Source: DATGKK01 sp035294725 (GTDB lineage: Bacteria; Actinomycetota; Acidimicrobiia; Acidimicrobiales; Bog-793). From it: 17,662 bases of DNA. A program made the translations under genes and the position numbers. The DNA is taken from contig DATGKK010000007.1 of assembly GCA_035294725.1 (NCBI GenBank), forward strand, positions 1 to 17,662, written 5' to 3'. Shown piece after piece: positions 1 to 6,484 of this stretch. The stretch's first letter is position 1; every line of letters begins with the position of its first letter. The notes beneath the pieces are model-generated. The model had not been told where the DNA came from and made no database searches. It saw only the letters and a list, made by a program, of their open reading frames with translations.

Positions 1-155
1 CGGAGCACGGGCTCGGTGGTCCTGATGAGGACGCGGTTGACGGACTCGAGCGGGGTGTCGTAGCCGAGCGGCATGAACGAGAGGATCATGCGCGCGAACA
101 AGGCGATGAGGAACAGCAGGCAGAGCCAGCGGACGGCGTCGACGAGCAGGGTCAT
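1..155 (-). CDS. YggT family membrane protein (N-terminal part, cut by window edge)
   Basis: Only the first 51 codons are visible, reading leftward from an ATG at 155; the rest lies beyond the left edge. The translation starts MTLLVDAVRWLCLLFLIALF and continues ARMILSFMPLGYDTPLESVN, then RVLIRTTEPVL. A hydrophobic helix (residues 8-22), an FAR-(M/V)-ILSF stretch and a 'TEPvL' motif are the hallmarks of YggT/YlmG membrane proteins. These are small integral membrane proteins encoded beside sepF in Gram-positives and cyanobacteria; their biochemical role is not settled. The gene follows sepF by 34 nt on the same strand, so it is probably the next cistron of the ftsZ-pgeF-yggS-sepF transcript. 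A clear Shine-Dalgarno is not visible (only a G-rich GGCGGG just upstream). Family assignment is fairly sure from motif and position; function is not inferred. Confidence 0.85.
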   Translation of the reverse strand, partial: MTLLVDAVRWLCLLFLIALFARMILSFMPLGYDTPLESVNRVLIRTTEPVL

Positions 156-189
156 CTACCCGCCGTCCCGATGTGCTCGGCGGGGCCCC

Positions 190-705
190 TCAGGAGCGGA
201 ACAGCCCCCGCTCGGACAGCCGCTGGCGCTCTTCTGGTGATACCTCGACATTAGACGGAGTGAGGAGGAACACCTGGTCGGCCACCTTCTCCATGCTGCC
301 CGAGAGGGCGTAGGTGAGCCCGGAGCAGAAGTCGATCATCCGCCGGGCGAGGTCGCGCTCGCTCGCCTGCAGGTTGACGATGACCGGGTGGCTGGCCTTC
401 ACGAGGTCACCGATCTCCTGAGCGTCCGAGAAGCGCCGGGGCGCCACCACCTGCGGCTTGCTCTGGCGCTGGGCGACGAGCGGCCGGATCGTGCCCGTCT
501 GACGCAGAGCGTCGGCCCTCTCCTCCCGGACCAGGGGGCGGACCGCCGCCACGGGACCTGACGCCGCCGGCGCCTCGTGGGTCTCGGGATAGGTCGTGCG
601 GCGCTCCGGGGCCTGCTCGACCACGTCCTCGTCGTCGTAGAACTCGTCGTCCTCGATATCCTTGAGACCGAGGTACTGCAGCGCCTTCTGCATGAAAGTC
701 GTCAT
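190..705 (-). CDS. sepF: Cell division protein SepF
   Basis: 171 aa. SepF is a membrane-associated protein that binds the FtsZ C-terminus and anchors the Z-ring in bacteria lacking FtsA. The N-terminus (MTTFMQKALQYLGL) can form a short amphipathic membrane-targeting helix. It is followed by an acidic, variable linker (roughly residues 16-80), then the conserved domain from about residue 85. That domain shows VIVNLQ, the RRMIDFCSGLTYALSG stretch and VFLLTPSNVEVS, all close to the family pattern. The start at 705 is chosen because AGGAGGA lies 6 nt upstream; a second in-frame ATG (MQKAL) lies 4 codons in. It is 37 nt downstream of yggS and 34 nt upstream of yggT. Its retention beside ftsZ, with no ftsA in the cluster, fits SepF being the main Z-ring tether here (inference). 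Confidence 0.95.
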   Translation of the reverse strand: MTTFMQKALQYLGLKDIEDDEFYDDEDVVEQAPERRTTYPETHEAPAASGPVAAVRPLVREERADALRQTGTIRPLVAQRQSKPQVVAPRRFSDAQEIGDLVKASHPVIVNLQASERDLARRMIDFCSGLTYALSGSMEKVADQVFLLTPSNVEVSPEERQRLSERGLFRS

Positions 706-711
706 CAGAAG

Positions 712-718
712 TCCTCCT
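712..718 (-). promoter_or_regulatory. Strong Shine-Dalgarno of sepF
   Basis: On the minus strand AGGAGGA precedes the ATG at 705 with CTTCTG between. It fixes the sepF start and is one of only three near-consensus ribosome binding sites in the window; most other genes rely on start/stop overlaps. Confidence 0.8.
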
Positions 719-742
719 CTTAACTCCCCATTCTTGCAGCCG

Positions 743-1483
743 TCAGCGAGGCGCGCGGGGATCCCGCGGGCCGAACAGCGCCGTGCCGATCCGCACCATC
801 GTGGTGCCGGCACGCACCGCCTCCTCGAGGTCGCCCGACATGCCGAGCGACAGCTCGGGCAGGCCGAGGCGGGCCGCCTCGGCGGCGACCGCCCTGAAGC
901 CCGGCTCAGCCGAGCCCGGCGGCCCGACCGGAGCGACGGCCATGAGGCCGCGCACGTCGAGGCCGGCCTGGCGCGCCCGGGCGACGACGCCCGCGGACTG
1001 CGACAGGGCGCAGCCCGGACGGCCGGGGTCACCGGCGAGGTTCACCTCGACGAGCACCTTCGCCCTGCTCGACTCGCCGTGGCGCGCGAGGCTCGCCACC
1101 TCCTCGGGCCGCCAGAGCGACTGCCACCAGGTGACGACCGGGGCGAGGCGGCCGATCTTGTTGCGCTGGATGGCGCCGATCAGGTGCCAGACCGGGCTCG
1201 GGAGCCGGCCGGGTTCCGCCTGGGCGACCGCCGAGACCTCCGCCGCCTTGGCGAGCAGCTCGCCGGCGTAGTTCTCGGCGATGTCGACGATCCCCGCTGC
1301 GAGGGCCGCCAGCACGGCCTCGGGACCGTGGGTCTTGGTCACGGCGACGACCCGCACCGCCCCGGGGTCCCCGCCGGCCCGCTCGATCCGCTCCCGCAGG
1401 GCGCCAAGGCGGCTCGCCACGAGCGGCTCGAGCTCGCTCGCACGCCGGCGCAGCTCGCCTGGTGCCAAGGCTCGTGCCGTCAC
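743..1483 (-). CDS. YggS/PLPBP family pyridoxal phosphate homeostasis protein
   Basis: 246 aa, GTG start at 1483 overlapping the pgeF stop (GTGA). The family (YggS, YlmE, PROSC) binds PLP without known catalysis and buffers vitamin B6 and amino/keto-acid pools in the cytoplasm. Visible signatures are VVAVTK (PLP-binding Lys at about residue 50), the ENYAGELLAK segment in place of the usual GEN-Y/R-xQE, WHLIGAIQRNKI (family WHfIGxLQxNK), GLMAVAP, and the phosphate-binding end LSLGMSGDLEEAVRAGTTMV followed by RIGTALFG. Length is normal for the family. Position between pgeF and sepF is the conserved Gram-positive arrangement (ylmD-ylmE-sepF). It is probably translated by coupling to pgeF, as no strong Shine-Dalgarno is seen. 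Assignment is secure. Confidence 0.94.
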   Translation of the reverse strand: MTARALAPGELRRRASELEPLVASRLGALRERIERAGGDPGAVRVVAVTKTHGPEAVLAALAAGIVDIAENYAGELLAKAAEVSAVAQAEPGRLPSPVWHLIGAIQRNKIGRLAPVVTWWQSLWRPEEVASLARHGESSRAKVLVEVNLAGDPGRPGCALSQSAGVVARARQAGLDVRGLMAVAPVGPPGSAEPGFRAVAAEAARLGLPELSLGMSGDLEEAVRAGTTMVRIGTALFGPRDPRAPR

Positions 1484-2241
1484 GGCTCGCGCGCGACCAC
1501 GAGCGCGTGCCGGCCGGTGTCCCGCCGGGCGCGGTGGGAGAAGAAGAGCGGCTCGCCGTCGGCCGTGCGGGCACAGGCCGTGCAGGAGGCCACCTCACCG
1601 GCGAGCTCGATCCCGGCCCGCTCGCAGGCGGCCCGCACCCCGGCGGCGAGGTCGAGCGCCGGGGTGCCGGCCGAGGTCGTCCCGCGCACCTGCGGGCCGT
1701 AGCGCGAGGCCACCCGGTCGAGGTCGGCCGGGGTGAACTCGTAGCACTCCGGTCCGATGCACGGCCCCCGCACGGCCCTGAGCGAGGTCGCCCCGCGGCG
1801 GCGCAGCTCGGCCGCCGCCGCCTCGATCACTCCGGCAACAAGGCCGGCCCAACCGGCGTGGACGGCCGCGAACGGACCTTCCGCGCTCGCCACGGCGAGC
1901 AGGGCGCAGTCGGCTGCGAACACCGCCAGCCTCCCGCCCTCGCTCGCGACGAGCACGTCGGCCTCGGCCCCGGGCGAGGCCGCGTCGGCCACGCCGGCTC
2001 CGTGCACCTGGCGGACGGTGCTCCAGGGCGGGCCCGGGAGCACGCACGCCCGGCGCTCGTCCGCCCCGGGGTGGCCCGGCCGGAGATCGCCGAGCACGCG
2101 CGTGGTGACAAGGACGCGAAGGCGCGGATCGCCGAGCGCCAGCTCGAGGACCGTCGGGGCCGGCAGCTCGCCGGCGGCGCTGCTACTTGAGGAAGGACGG
2201 GACGTCGAAGTCCTCGTCGAAGTCGTCGAGGTCGTCGTCAC
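1480..2241 (-). CDS. pgeF: PgeF/YfiH (laccase-domain) peptidoglycan editing factor family protein
   Basis: Cytoplasmic YfiH/YlmD family. E. coli PgeF is reported to remove wrongly incorporated L-Ser from UDP-MurNAc precursors, and other members have purine-nucleoside phosphorylase/deaminase activity, so the exact substrate here is open. Family motifs are VTTR near the N-terminus, RQVHGAGV (His), FAADCALL (Cys), AVHAGWAGL (His), GPCIGPECYEF, and FFSHRARRDTGRHALVV at the end. The His/Cys/His metal ligands are at about residues 80, 112 and 128 counted from the GTG at 2241. The start is uncertain. That GTG lies 59 nt inside ftsZ, the next in-frame GTG (2097) lies after the conserved VTTR, and between them I find no ATG, GTG or TTG. 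It overlaps the yggS start by 4 nt. Product family is sure; N-terminus is not. Confidence 0.9.
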   Translation of the reverse strand: MTTTSTTSTRTSTSRPSSSSSAAGELPAPTVLELALGDPRLRVLVTTRVLGDLRPGHPGADERRACVLPGPPWSTVRQVHGAGVADAASPGAEADVLVASEGGRLAVFAADCALLAVASAEGPFAAVHAGWAGLVAGVIEAAAAELRRRGATSLRAVRGPCIGPECYEFTPADLDRVASRYGPQVRGTTSAGTPALDLAAGVRAACERAGIELAGEVASCTACARTADGEPLFFSHRARRDTGRHALVVAREP

Positions 2242-3394
2242 CGGGGCTGAAGACGTCGCGGTCCTCGCCGGGCTCGGGGCCGAAGACGTCCGGGAGCGGC
2301 CGCGCGGGGCGGGCTGCAAGGGGCGGGTCGCTCCTCACCTCGCTGCGGGCGGGCGGTGGCGGTTGGGCGGCCCGGGCGGGGCCGAGGTCGGCGGGTGGGC
2401 CGGGTCGCTGCGGGCGGGCCGGCGGGCGCTGGGGCAGCTGCTCGTCGACGCGGTCGAAGCCGGCTGCGATCACCGTGACCCGGACCATGTCGCCGAGGCT
2501 GTCGTCGACGACGCTCCCGAAGATGATGTTGGCGTCGGGGTGGGCGGTCTCATGGATGATGGCGGCCGCCTCGTTGACCTCGAACAGGGTGAGGTCCGAG
2601 CCGCCGGCGATGTTGAGCAGGATCCCCCGGGCCCCCTCGATCGAGGCCTCGAGCAGCGGGCTCGTGATGGCGTGGCGGGCCGCGCTCACCGACCGGCCCT
2701 CGCCGGTGCCCGTGCCGATGCCCATGATGGCCGAGCCGGCCTCGTTCATCACCATCTTCACGTCGGCGAAGTCCGTGTTGATCAGCCCCGGCACGTTGAT
2801 GAGGTCGGTGATGCCCTGGACGCCCTGGAGGAGGATCTCGTCGGCCATCTTGAAGGCCTCGACGATGGGAGTGCGCTCGTCGGCGATGCTGAGGAGCCGC
2901 TCGTTCGGGATCACGATGAGCGTGTCGACCTTCTCCCGGAGCCGCTGGATCCCCTGCTCGGCCTGGTTCGAGCGGCGGCGGCCCTCGAAGGCGAACGGGC
3001 GCGTCACGACGCCGATCGTGAGGGCGCCGAGGCCCTTTGCGACCTCGGCGATCACCGGCGCCGCCCCGGTGCCCGTGCCGCCGCCCTTCCCGGCGGTGAT
3101 GAAGACCATGTCGGCGCCCTTCAGCACCTCCTCGATCTCCTCGAGGTGCTCCTCGGCGGCCTGCCGGCCCACCTCCGGGTCGCTGCCGGCACCAAGTCCC
3201 CGGGTGAGCGAGCGGCCGATGTCGAGCTTGATGTCCGCCTCGCTCATGAGGAGGGCCTGGGCGTCGGTGTTCACGGCGATGAACTCGACGCCCTGCAACC
3301 CGGCGTCGATCATGCGGTTGACGGCGTTCACGCCGCCCCCGCCGACACCGACGACCTTGATGACGGCGATGAAGCTCTGGCCCGGGCTGCTCAT
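2183..3394 (-). CDS. ftsZ: Cell division GTPase FtsZ
   Basis: 403 aa tubulin homologue that polymerises into the Z-ring with GTP. It begins MSSPGQSFIAVIKVVGVGGG, the usual actinobacterial opening. The nucleotide-binding signature GGGTGTG is at 104-110, NTDAQALL at about 42-49, and the T7 synergy loop (NVPGLINTDFADVK) at about 200-213. The globular core ends near residue 315 (AGFDR). A Pro/Arg/Ala-rich linker and an acidic stretch (DDDLDDFDEDFD) follow, then VPSFLK, the C-terminal peptide that binds SepF and other partners. The ATG at 3394 is preferred over the upstream GTG at 3412 because GGAGGA sits 10 nt before it and homologues start here. It follows ftsQ after a 239-bp leader without ftsA. 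Stop is TAG, and pgeF probably begins inside its 3' end. Confidence 0.98.
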   Translation of the reverse strand: MSSPGQSFIAVIKVVGVGGGGVNAVNRMIDAGLQGVEFIAVNTDAQALLMSEADIKLDIGRSLTRGLGAGSDPEVGRQAAEEHLEEIEEVLKGADMVFITAGKGGGTGTGAAPVIAEVAKGLGALTIGVVTRPFAFEGRRRSNQAEQGIQRLREKVDTLIVIPNERLLSIADERTPIVEAFKMADEILLQGVQGITDLINVPGLINTDFADVKMVMNEAGSAIMGIGTGTGEGRSVSAARHAITSPLLEASIEGARGILLNIAGGSDLTLFEVNEAAAIIHETAHPDANIIFGSVVDDSLGDMVRVTVIAAGFDRVDEQLPQRPPARPQRPGPPADLGPARAAQPPPPARSEVRSDPPLAARPARPLPDVFGPEPGEDRDVFSPGDDDLDDFDEDFDVPSFLK

Positions 3395-3404
3395 CAGCGT
3401 TCTG

Positions 3405-3410
3405 TCCTCC
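3405..3410 (-). promoter_or_regulatory. Shine-Dalgarno of ftsZ
   Basis: GGAGGA on the minus strand, 10 nt before the ATG at 3394. It overlaps the alternative GTG (3412), which argues that the shorter MSSPGQ start is the real one. Confidence 0.75.
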
Positions 3411-3435
3411 ACTCGGATCGGGGCGGGACGGCCGA

Positions 3436-3460
3436 GCCTGCCGCGTGGATCACGGCAGGC
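3436..3460 (-). promoter_or_regulatory. Stem-loop in ftsZ 5' leader
   Basis: Perfect 8-bp inverted repeat: arms GCCTGCCG and CGGCAGGC separated by 9 nt (TGATCCACG on the minus strand). An alternative pairing extends the inner stem through CGTG/CACG. It ends about 40 nt before the ftsZ ATG. No U-run follows, so it is not a classical terminator. It may be an mRNA-stability or attenuation element, or an operator. Confidence 0.5.
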
Positions 3461-3620
3461 CCTCGGCGTTGACCATGACGTGCTCCCGGAAGCAGTTATC
3501 GGTGACCTGCGAATTCGTTACTGCATGGCGGTGCTGCTGGCTCGGCCTGGTGTGTACCGCTCACCCCCCTGTTCGGCTGTGGTCGTCTCCAGGCCGGAGC
3601 CGCCGACGTTTCGGCAACGA

Positions 3621-3636
3621 TAGGGCTGGCGCCCTA
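3621..3636 (-). terminator. Possible weak terminator/attenuator hairpin at ftsQ stop
   Basis: On the minus strand TAGGGC-GCCA-GCCCTA forms a perfect 6-bp stem with a 4-nt loop, and the ftsQ stop codon TAG is its first three bases. Two further C-G/G-C pairs are possible after one mismatch. There is no U-tract downstream, so intrinsic termination is doubtful; it could slow read-through from ftsQ into ftsZ or protect the 3' end. Confidence 0.3.
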
Positions 3637-4413
3637 GCGAATCAAGACCGGAGCGGACGGGACCCGCAGGTCAATTGTGACGATTCCCGACAAATTCGCC
3701 TTCTCGAGCACCGTGTAGAGGGCGACGAACTTGTCGCCGAGAGCCGAGTCGTCGCCGAGCACGGCCGTCCGGCCCCCGGCGAGGCGGACCACGATCCCCC
3801 CGCTGCCCCAGGCGATGGACGAGATCTCCGCCACCATCGCCTCGGGCGTCAAGGCGGCGACCCTGGCGAGCTCGGCGGAGGGCCCGTCGAGCCGTCCCCC
3901 CGGGGCCGGGACGGCTCCGCCCGCCATGACGAGGGGGAGGGTGAGTGGCCTCGCCGCCGTGTCCTCGAGGACCCGCCCCGTCGCATCGGCGACGGCGTAG
4001 CCGCCGCCCGGGAGGGGGATGGCGGCCACCGGGGTGCGGTCCGTCACGGCGATCCGCACGGTGGAGGGCCAGGAGAGCGACACCCTCGCCGTCTTCACCC
4101 ACGGGAGCGACTCCACGCGAGCGGCGATCACCTGGGCGGAGAGGTCGACGAGCGGCGGAGCGCCCTCGAGGCCGGCCACCCGCACCACCGTCGCGTACGG
4201 GGCGTGGGGCTGGCCGCTGATCTCGACGTGCCGGGCCCCGAGGAGCGAGGAGTGGACGAGGGCGAGGGCGCCCCCGCCGGCCGCCAGCGCCGTGAGGCCG
4301 GCGAGCAGCCATCGCCGCCGGCGGCGGCCCTTCTCGCGGGCGACGCGGACGCGGCGCTCGTGGATCCGCGGGTCCGTCACGTGCTCCACTTTGGCCGATC
4401 GCGCCCTGCGCAA
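3634..4413 (-). CDS. ftsQ: Cell division protein FtsQ (POTRA domain)
   Basis: 259 aa from the TTG at 4413. FtsQ is a bitopic divisome protein that links FtsZ-side and periplasm-side components and recruits FtsL/FtsB and FtsW/FtsI. The cytoplasmic N-terminus is basic (DPRIHERRVRVAREKGRRRR, typical of actinobacterial FtsQ). It is followed by a single membrane helix (about 35-53) and a POTRA domain (about 57-126: ARHVEISG, then LPWVKTARVSLSWPSTVRIA, then VTDRTPVAAI). The rest is the FtsQ/DivIB beta domain, ending in IDLRVPSAPVLIR. TTG 4413 has AAGGAT 5 nt upstream; a GTG at 4380 (starting VTDPRIHE) is an equally credible start giving 248 aa. It lies 73 nt after the LCP gene, not after murB as usual. 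Identity is clear from fold pattern and position before ftsZ. Confidence 0.92.
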   Translation of the reverse strand: MRRARSAKVEHVTDPRIHERRVRVAREKGRRRRRWLLAGLTALAAGGGALALVHSSLLGARHVEISGQPHAPYATVVRVAGLEGAPPLVDLSAQVIAARVESLPWVKTARVSLSWPSTVRIAVTDRTPVAAIPLPGGGYAVADATGRVLEDTAARPLTLPLVMAGGAVPAPGGRLDGPSAELARVAALTPEAMVAEISSIAWGSGGIVVRLAGGRTAVLGDDSALGDKFVALYTVLEKANLSGIVTIDLRVPSAPVLIR

Positions 4414-4486
4414 GGGGGATCCTTCGCGGCTCGAGCCCGCTCGCGGGTGCCGCGCCGTCAGGGCTCGCGAGGCCCGGGCGGCGGTC

Positions 4487-5734
4487 TCAGCACGGGGTGC
4501 CGTTCCACGGCTCGGGCTGGCGGTCGAACACGACGCTCGAGCCCGGCGCCGTCGTCGTGGTGGTCGAGGGGGCGAGCGTGCTCGACGCCGTGGAGCCGGC
4601 GGTGGCCGGCGGCGCGCCCGCCGTGGCGCGGCGGGGCTCGCCGATGGCGAGGAAGCGGGCGATCATCTGCCGGTCGTAGGGCTGGGCTGGCAGGAGGACG
4701 TCGGCGCCGTAGGACGTGACGTAGGGGATCGTCGGCAGCACCTCGCTGTGGATCGAGCCCGAGGTGGCGTGGCGGAGCTCGAGGGCGAGGTGGATGAGGA
4801 ACGCGTTCGTCATGGTGGAGTCGACGGTGAGGTTCCGCACGACGGCGCCGAGCAGGGAGGTCATCGCGCCGAGGTTGGAGAGCTCGGAGCGGACCCGGTC
4901 CGCGAGGGCGTGGAAGAAGACGTCCTGGCGCCGGATCCGGCTCCAGTCGCTCCCCCAGTCCGGGGTCCAGACCCCGTCTCGCCGGTAGTACAGGTGGCGG
5001 CTCCGGACATAGGCGAGGGCGTTCCCGCCCATGATGAGCTGGCAGCCGGTTCGCTGCACCGAGAGGCGGGTGTAGGCGTCCTCCACGGCGTAGGGGAAGT
5101 CGATCCGGATCCCGCCGACGGCGTCCACCATCGACTGGAAGCCGGCGAAGTTGATCTCGGCGAAGTGGGCGACGGTGATCCCGAAGTCCTTCCGGAGCGT
5201 CTCGATGAGCAGGCTCGGGCCGCTGTTGAAGGCGGCGTTCACCCGGTTGGGGCCCGAGATGTACTGGACGTGGCCCGGGACGTCGACGTAAGTGTCCCGC
5301 GGGATCGACAGCAGGTAGACCTGGTTCGTGGCCGGCACGATCCGGGCGACGATGATGACGTCGCTGCGCTGGCCCGTCACGACCGAGCCGGAGCCGAACG
5401 CGCCCGCCTCCGCCGAATTGCTGACAAAGCTGCGGGAGTCCGACCCGATGAGCAGCACGTTGAAAGGCGCCCCCGGCTTCGTCGGGCCGAGAAGCCCCGT
5501 CGCCACGTGCACCCGGTGCGCCTGGTCGAGCTGGTAGTTGAGGTACCACCAGCCGGCCCCGGCCGCGACGAGGAAGGCCACGACCACGGCGGCGAAGGCT
5601 CCGAGCAGCCGACGCCGCCACCGCCCGGCCCGGCTGCGCGCCCGGCGCCGCGCCCGAGGGCTCGCAAGCCGGCCGTAGCCGGGCGGCACGGCGCGTGCGT
5701 CCCGCTCGAGGTCGTCTGGCACGGCACGGAGCAT
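4487..5734 (-). CDS. LytR-CpsA-Psr (LCP) family cell wall polymer transferase
   Basis: 415 aa. LCP enzymes move undecaprenyl-linked glycopolymers (teichoic acid, arabinogalactan, capsule) onto peptidoglycan outside the membrane. The basic cytoplasmic N-terminus is about 42 residues, followed by one membrane helix (about 43-65). The LCP domain shows FNVLLIGSDSR (91-101), QRSDVIIVARI (122-132), LLSIPRDTYVDVPG (141-154), NRVNAAFNSGPSLLIETL (163-180) and VDAVGGIRIDFP (203-214), including the expected Asp/Arg residues that bind the polyprenyl-pyrophosphate. ALAYVRSRH and RIRRQDVFF follow. The C-terminus is a Ser/Thr/Ala/Pro-rich tail ending in Cys; only two Cys occur (231 and 415). The gene diverges from the response regulator across 75 bp and precedes ftsQ by 73 bp. 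An LCP gene is not a usual dcw member. The polymer substrate cannot be told from sequence. Confidence 0.93.
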   Translation of the reverse strand: MLRAVPDDLERDARAVPPGYGRLASPRARRRARSRAGRWRRRLLGAFAAVVVAFLVAAGAGWWYLNYQLDQAHRVHVATGLLGPTKPGAPFNVLLIGSDSRSFVSNSAEAGAFGSGSVVTGQRSDVIIVARIVPATNQVYLLSIPRDTYVDVPGHVQYISGPNRVNAAFNSGPSLLIETLRKDFGITVAHFAEINFAGFQSMVDAVGGIRIDFPYAVEDAYTRLSVQRTGCQLIMGGNALAYVRSRHLYYRRDGVWTPDWGSDWSRIRRQDVFFHALADRVRSELSNLGAMTSLLGAVVRNLTVDSTMTNAFLIHLALELRHATSGSIHSEVLPTIPYVTSYGADVLLPAQPYDRQMIARFLAIGEPRRATAGAPPATAGSTASSTLAPSTTTTTAPGSSVVFDRQPEPWNGTPC

Positions 5735-5809
5735 GCACGATCGACCTGAAGACCTCGTGAAGGCGGAGCCGGCGCGCGCGGCCGGCCGTGATCGGGTACA
5801 ACCCTGCCC
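5735..5809. promoter_or_regulatory. Divergent intergenic region between LCP gene and response regulator
   Basis: 75 bp separate the two start codons, so both promoters must lie here or inside the genes. On the plus strand TACAAC (5797-5802) sits 7 nt before the GTG start of the regulator, the position of a -10 for a leaderless transcript; no Shine-Dalgarno is seen for that gene and no good -35 is visible. A GC inverted repeat (GCCGGC at 5768-5773 and 5781-5786) occupies the middle. Confidence 0.4.
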
Positions 5810-6484
5810 GTGAGGGTGCTCGTGGCCGAGGACGACCCCGGCCTGCGGTCCGTCGTCGCCCGCGGCCTCGAGGAGGCGGGCTACGTCGTCGACGCGGCCG
5901 CCGATGGGCTAGAGGCGCTTGCGTACCTCGACACCTACGAGTACGAGGTGGCCGTCCTCGACTGGAGGATGCCCGGGCTGAGCGGCCTCGATCTCGTCAC
6001 GACCCTGCGGCGGCGGCGCGACCCCCTCCCGGTGCTGATGCTGACGGCACGTGACCTCCCCTCCGACCGGGTCGAGGGCCTCGACGCCGGGGCCGACGAC
6101 TACCTCGTGAAGCCCTTCGACTTCGCCGAGCTGCTCGCCCGGCTGCGCGCCCTGCGGCGGCGGCCGCCAGGGGGCGGGGCGGCGACGCTCGAGCTCGGCG
6201 ACCTCGTCTTCGACCCGGCAGCGCGAGCCGCCGAGGTGGCGGGTCGCCCGCTCCCGCTCACCCCGACCGAGCTGCGGATCCTCGAGCTCCTCCTCACGAG
6301 GTCGCCTGGCGTCGTCGCACGGTCGTCGATCGCGATCCACGCCTGGCAGGATGAGGCCGATGCCGTGGGCTCGAACACGATCGACGTGCACGTCGCGCAC
6401 CTGCGCCACAAGCTCGCCGGCTCCAAGCTGCGGATCGAGACCGTGCGCGGCTCGGGGTACCGGCTCGTGACCGCCGGCTCATGA
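5810..6484 (+). CDS. OmpR/PhoB-family response regulator
   Basis: 224 aa, GTG start at 5810. The N-terminal receiver domain (about 1-115) has the acidic pocket EDD (7-9), phospho-acceptor Asp51 in VAVLDWRMPG, Thr79 (LMLTAR) and Lys101 (VKPFDF), so all signalling residues are intact. The C-terminal winged-helix DNA-binding domain (about 125-222) shows LPLTPTELRILELLL, NTIDVHVAHLRHKL and IETVRGSGYRLV, typical of the OmpR/PhoB class. The stop overlaps the kinase start (ATGA), making a coupled two-gene operon on the plus strand, opposite to all the division and wall genes. The start is probably leaderless: TACAAC lies 7 nt upstream and there is no Shine-Dalgarno. The signal and regulon are not apparent; the shared upstream region with the LCP gene makes that gene a candidate target (inference). 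Confidence 0.95.
   Translation: MRVLVAEDDPGLRSVVARGLEEAGYVVDAAADGLEALAYLDTYEYEVAVLDWRMPGLSGLDLVTTLRRRRDPLPVLMLTARDLPSDRVEGLDAGADDYLVKPFDFAELLARLRALRRRPPGGGAATLELGDLVFDPAARAAEVAGRPLPLTPTELRILELLLTRSPGVVARSSIAIHAWQDEADAVGSNTIDVHVAHLRHKLAGSKLRIETVRGSGYRLVTAGS

Larger units (their letters stand above)
3395..3633 (-). promoter_or_regulatory. ftsQ-ftsZ intergenic leader, probable ftsZ promoter region
   Basis: This 239-bp stretch has no gene and is the largest gap in the window. It contains an A/T-richer patch at about 3490-3525, unusual in this GC-rich sequence. The patch holds the palindrome CGAATTCG (3510-3517) and imperfect inverted arms GCAGTTA (3492-3498) and TTACTGC (3518-3524). On the minus strand it includes GATAACT, a possible degenerate -10, but I see no convincing -35. 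A strong hairpin (3436-3460) lies between this patch and the start codon. In other actinomycetes ftsZ has its own promoters in the equivalent gap (established knowledge); the exact element here is inference. Confidence 0.5.

Noticed and set aside
3395..3412. ftsZ start at the upstream GTG (3412)
   Set aside because: The GTG overlaps the GGAGGA ribosome binding site of the ATG at 3394, and homologues start near MSSPGQ.
1757..3472. Long plus-strand open frame (571 codons) opposite ftsZ and pgeF
   Set aside because: Antisense shadow in GC-rich DNA; composition is Arg/Ala/Gly/Asp low-complexity, no recognisable motifs, and the opposite strand carries clear ftsZ and pgeF.
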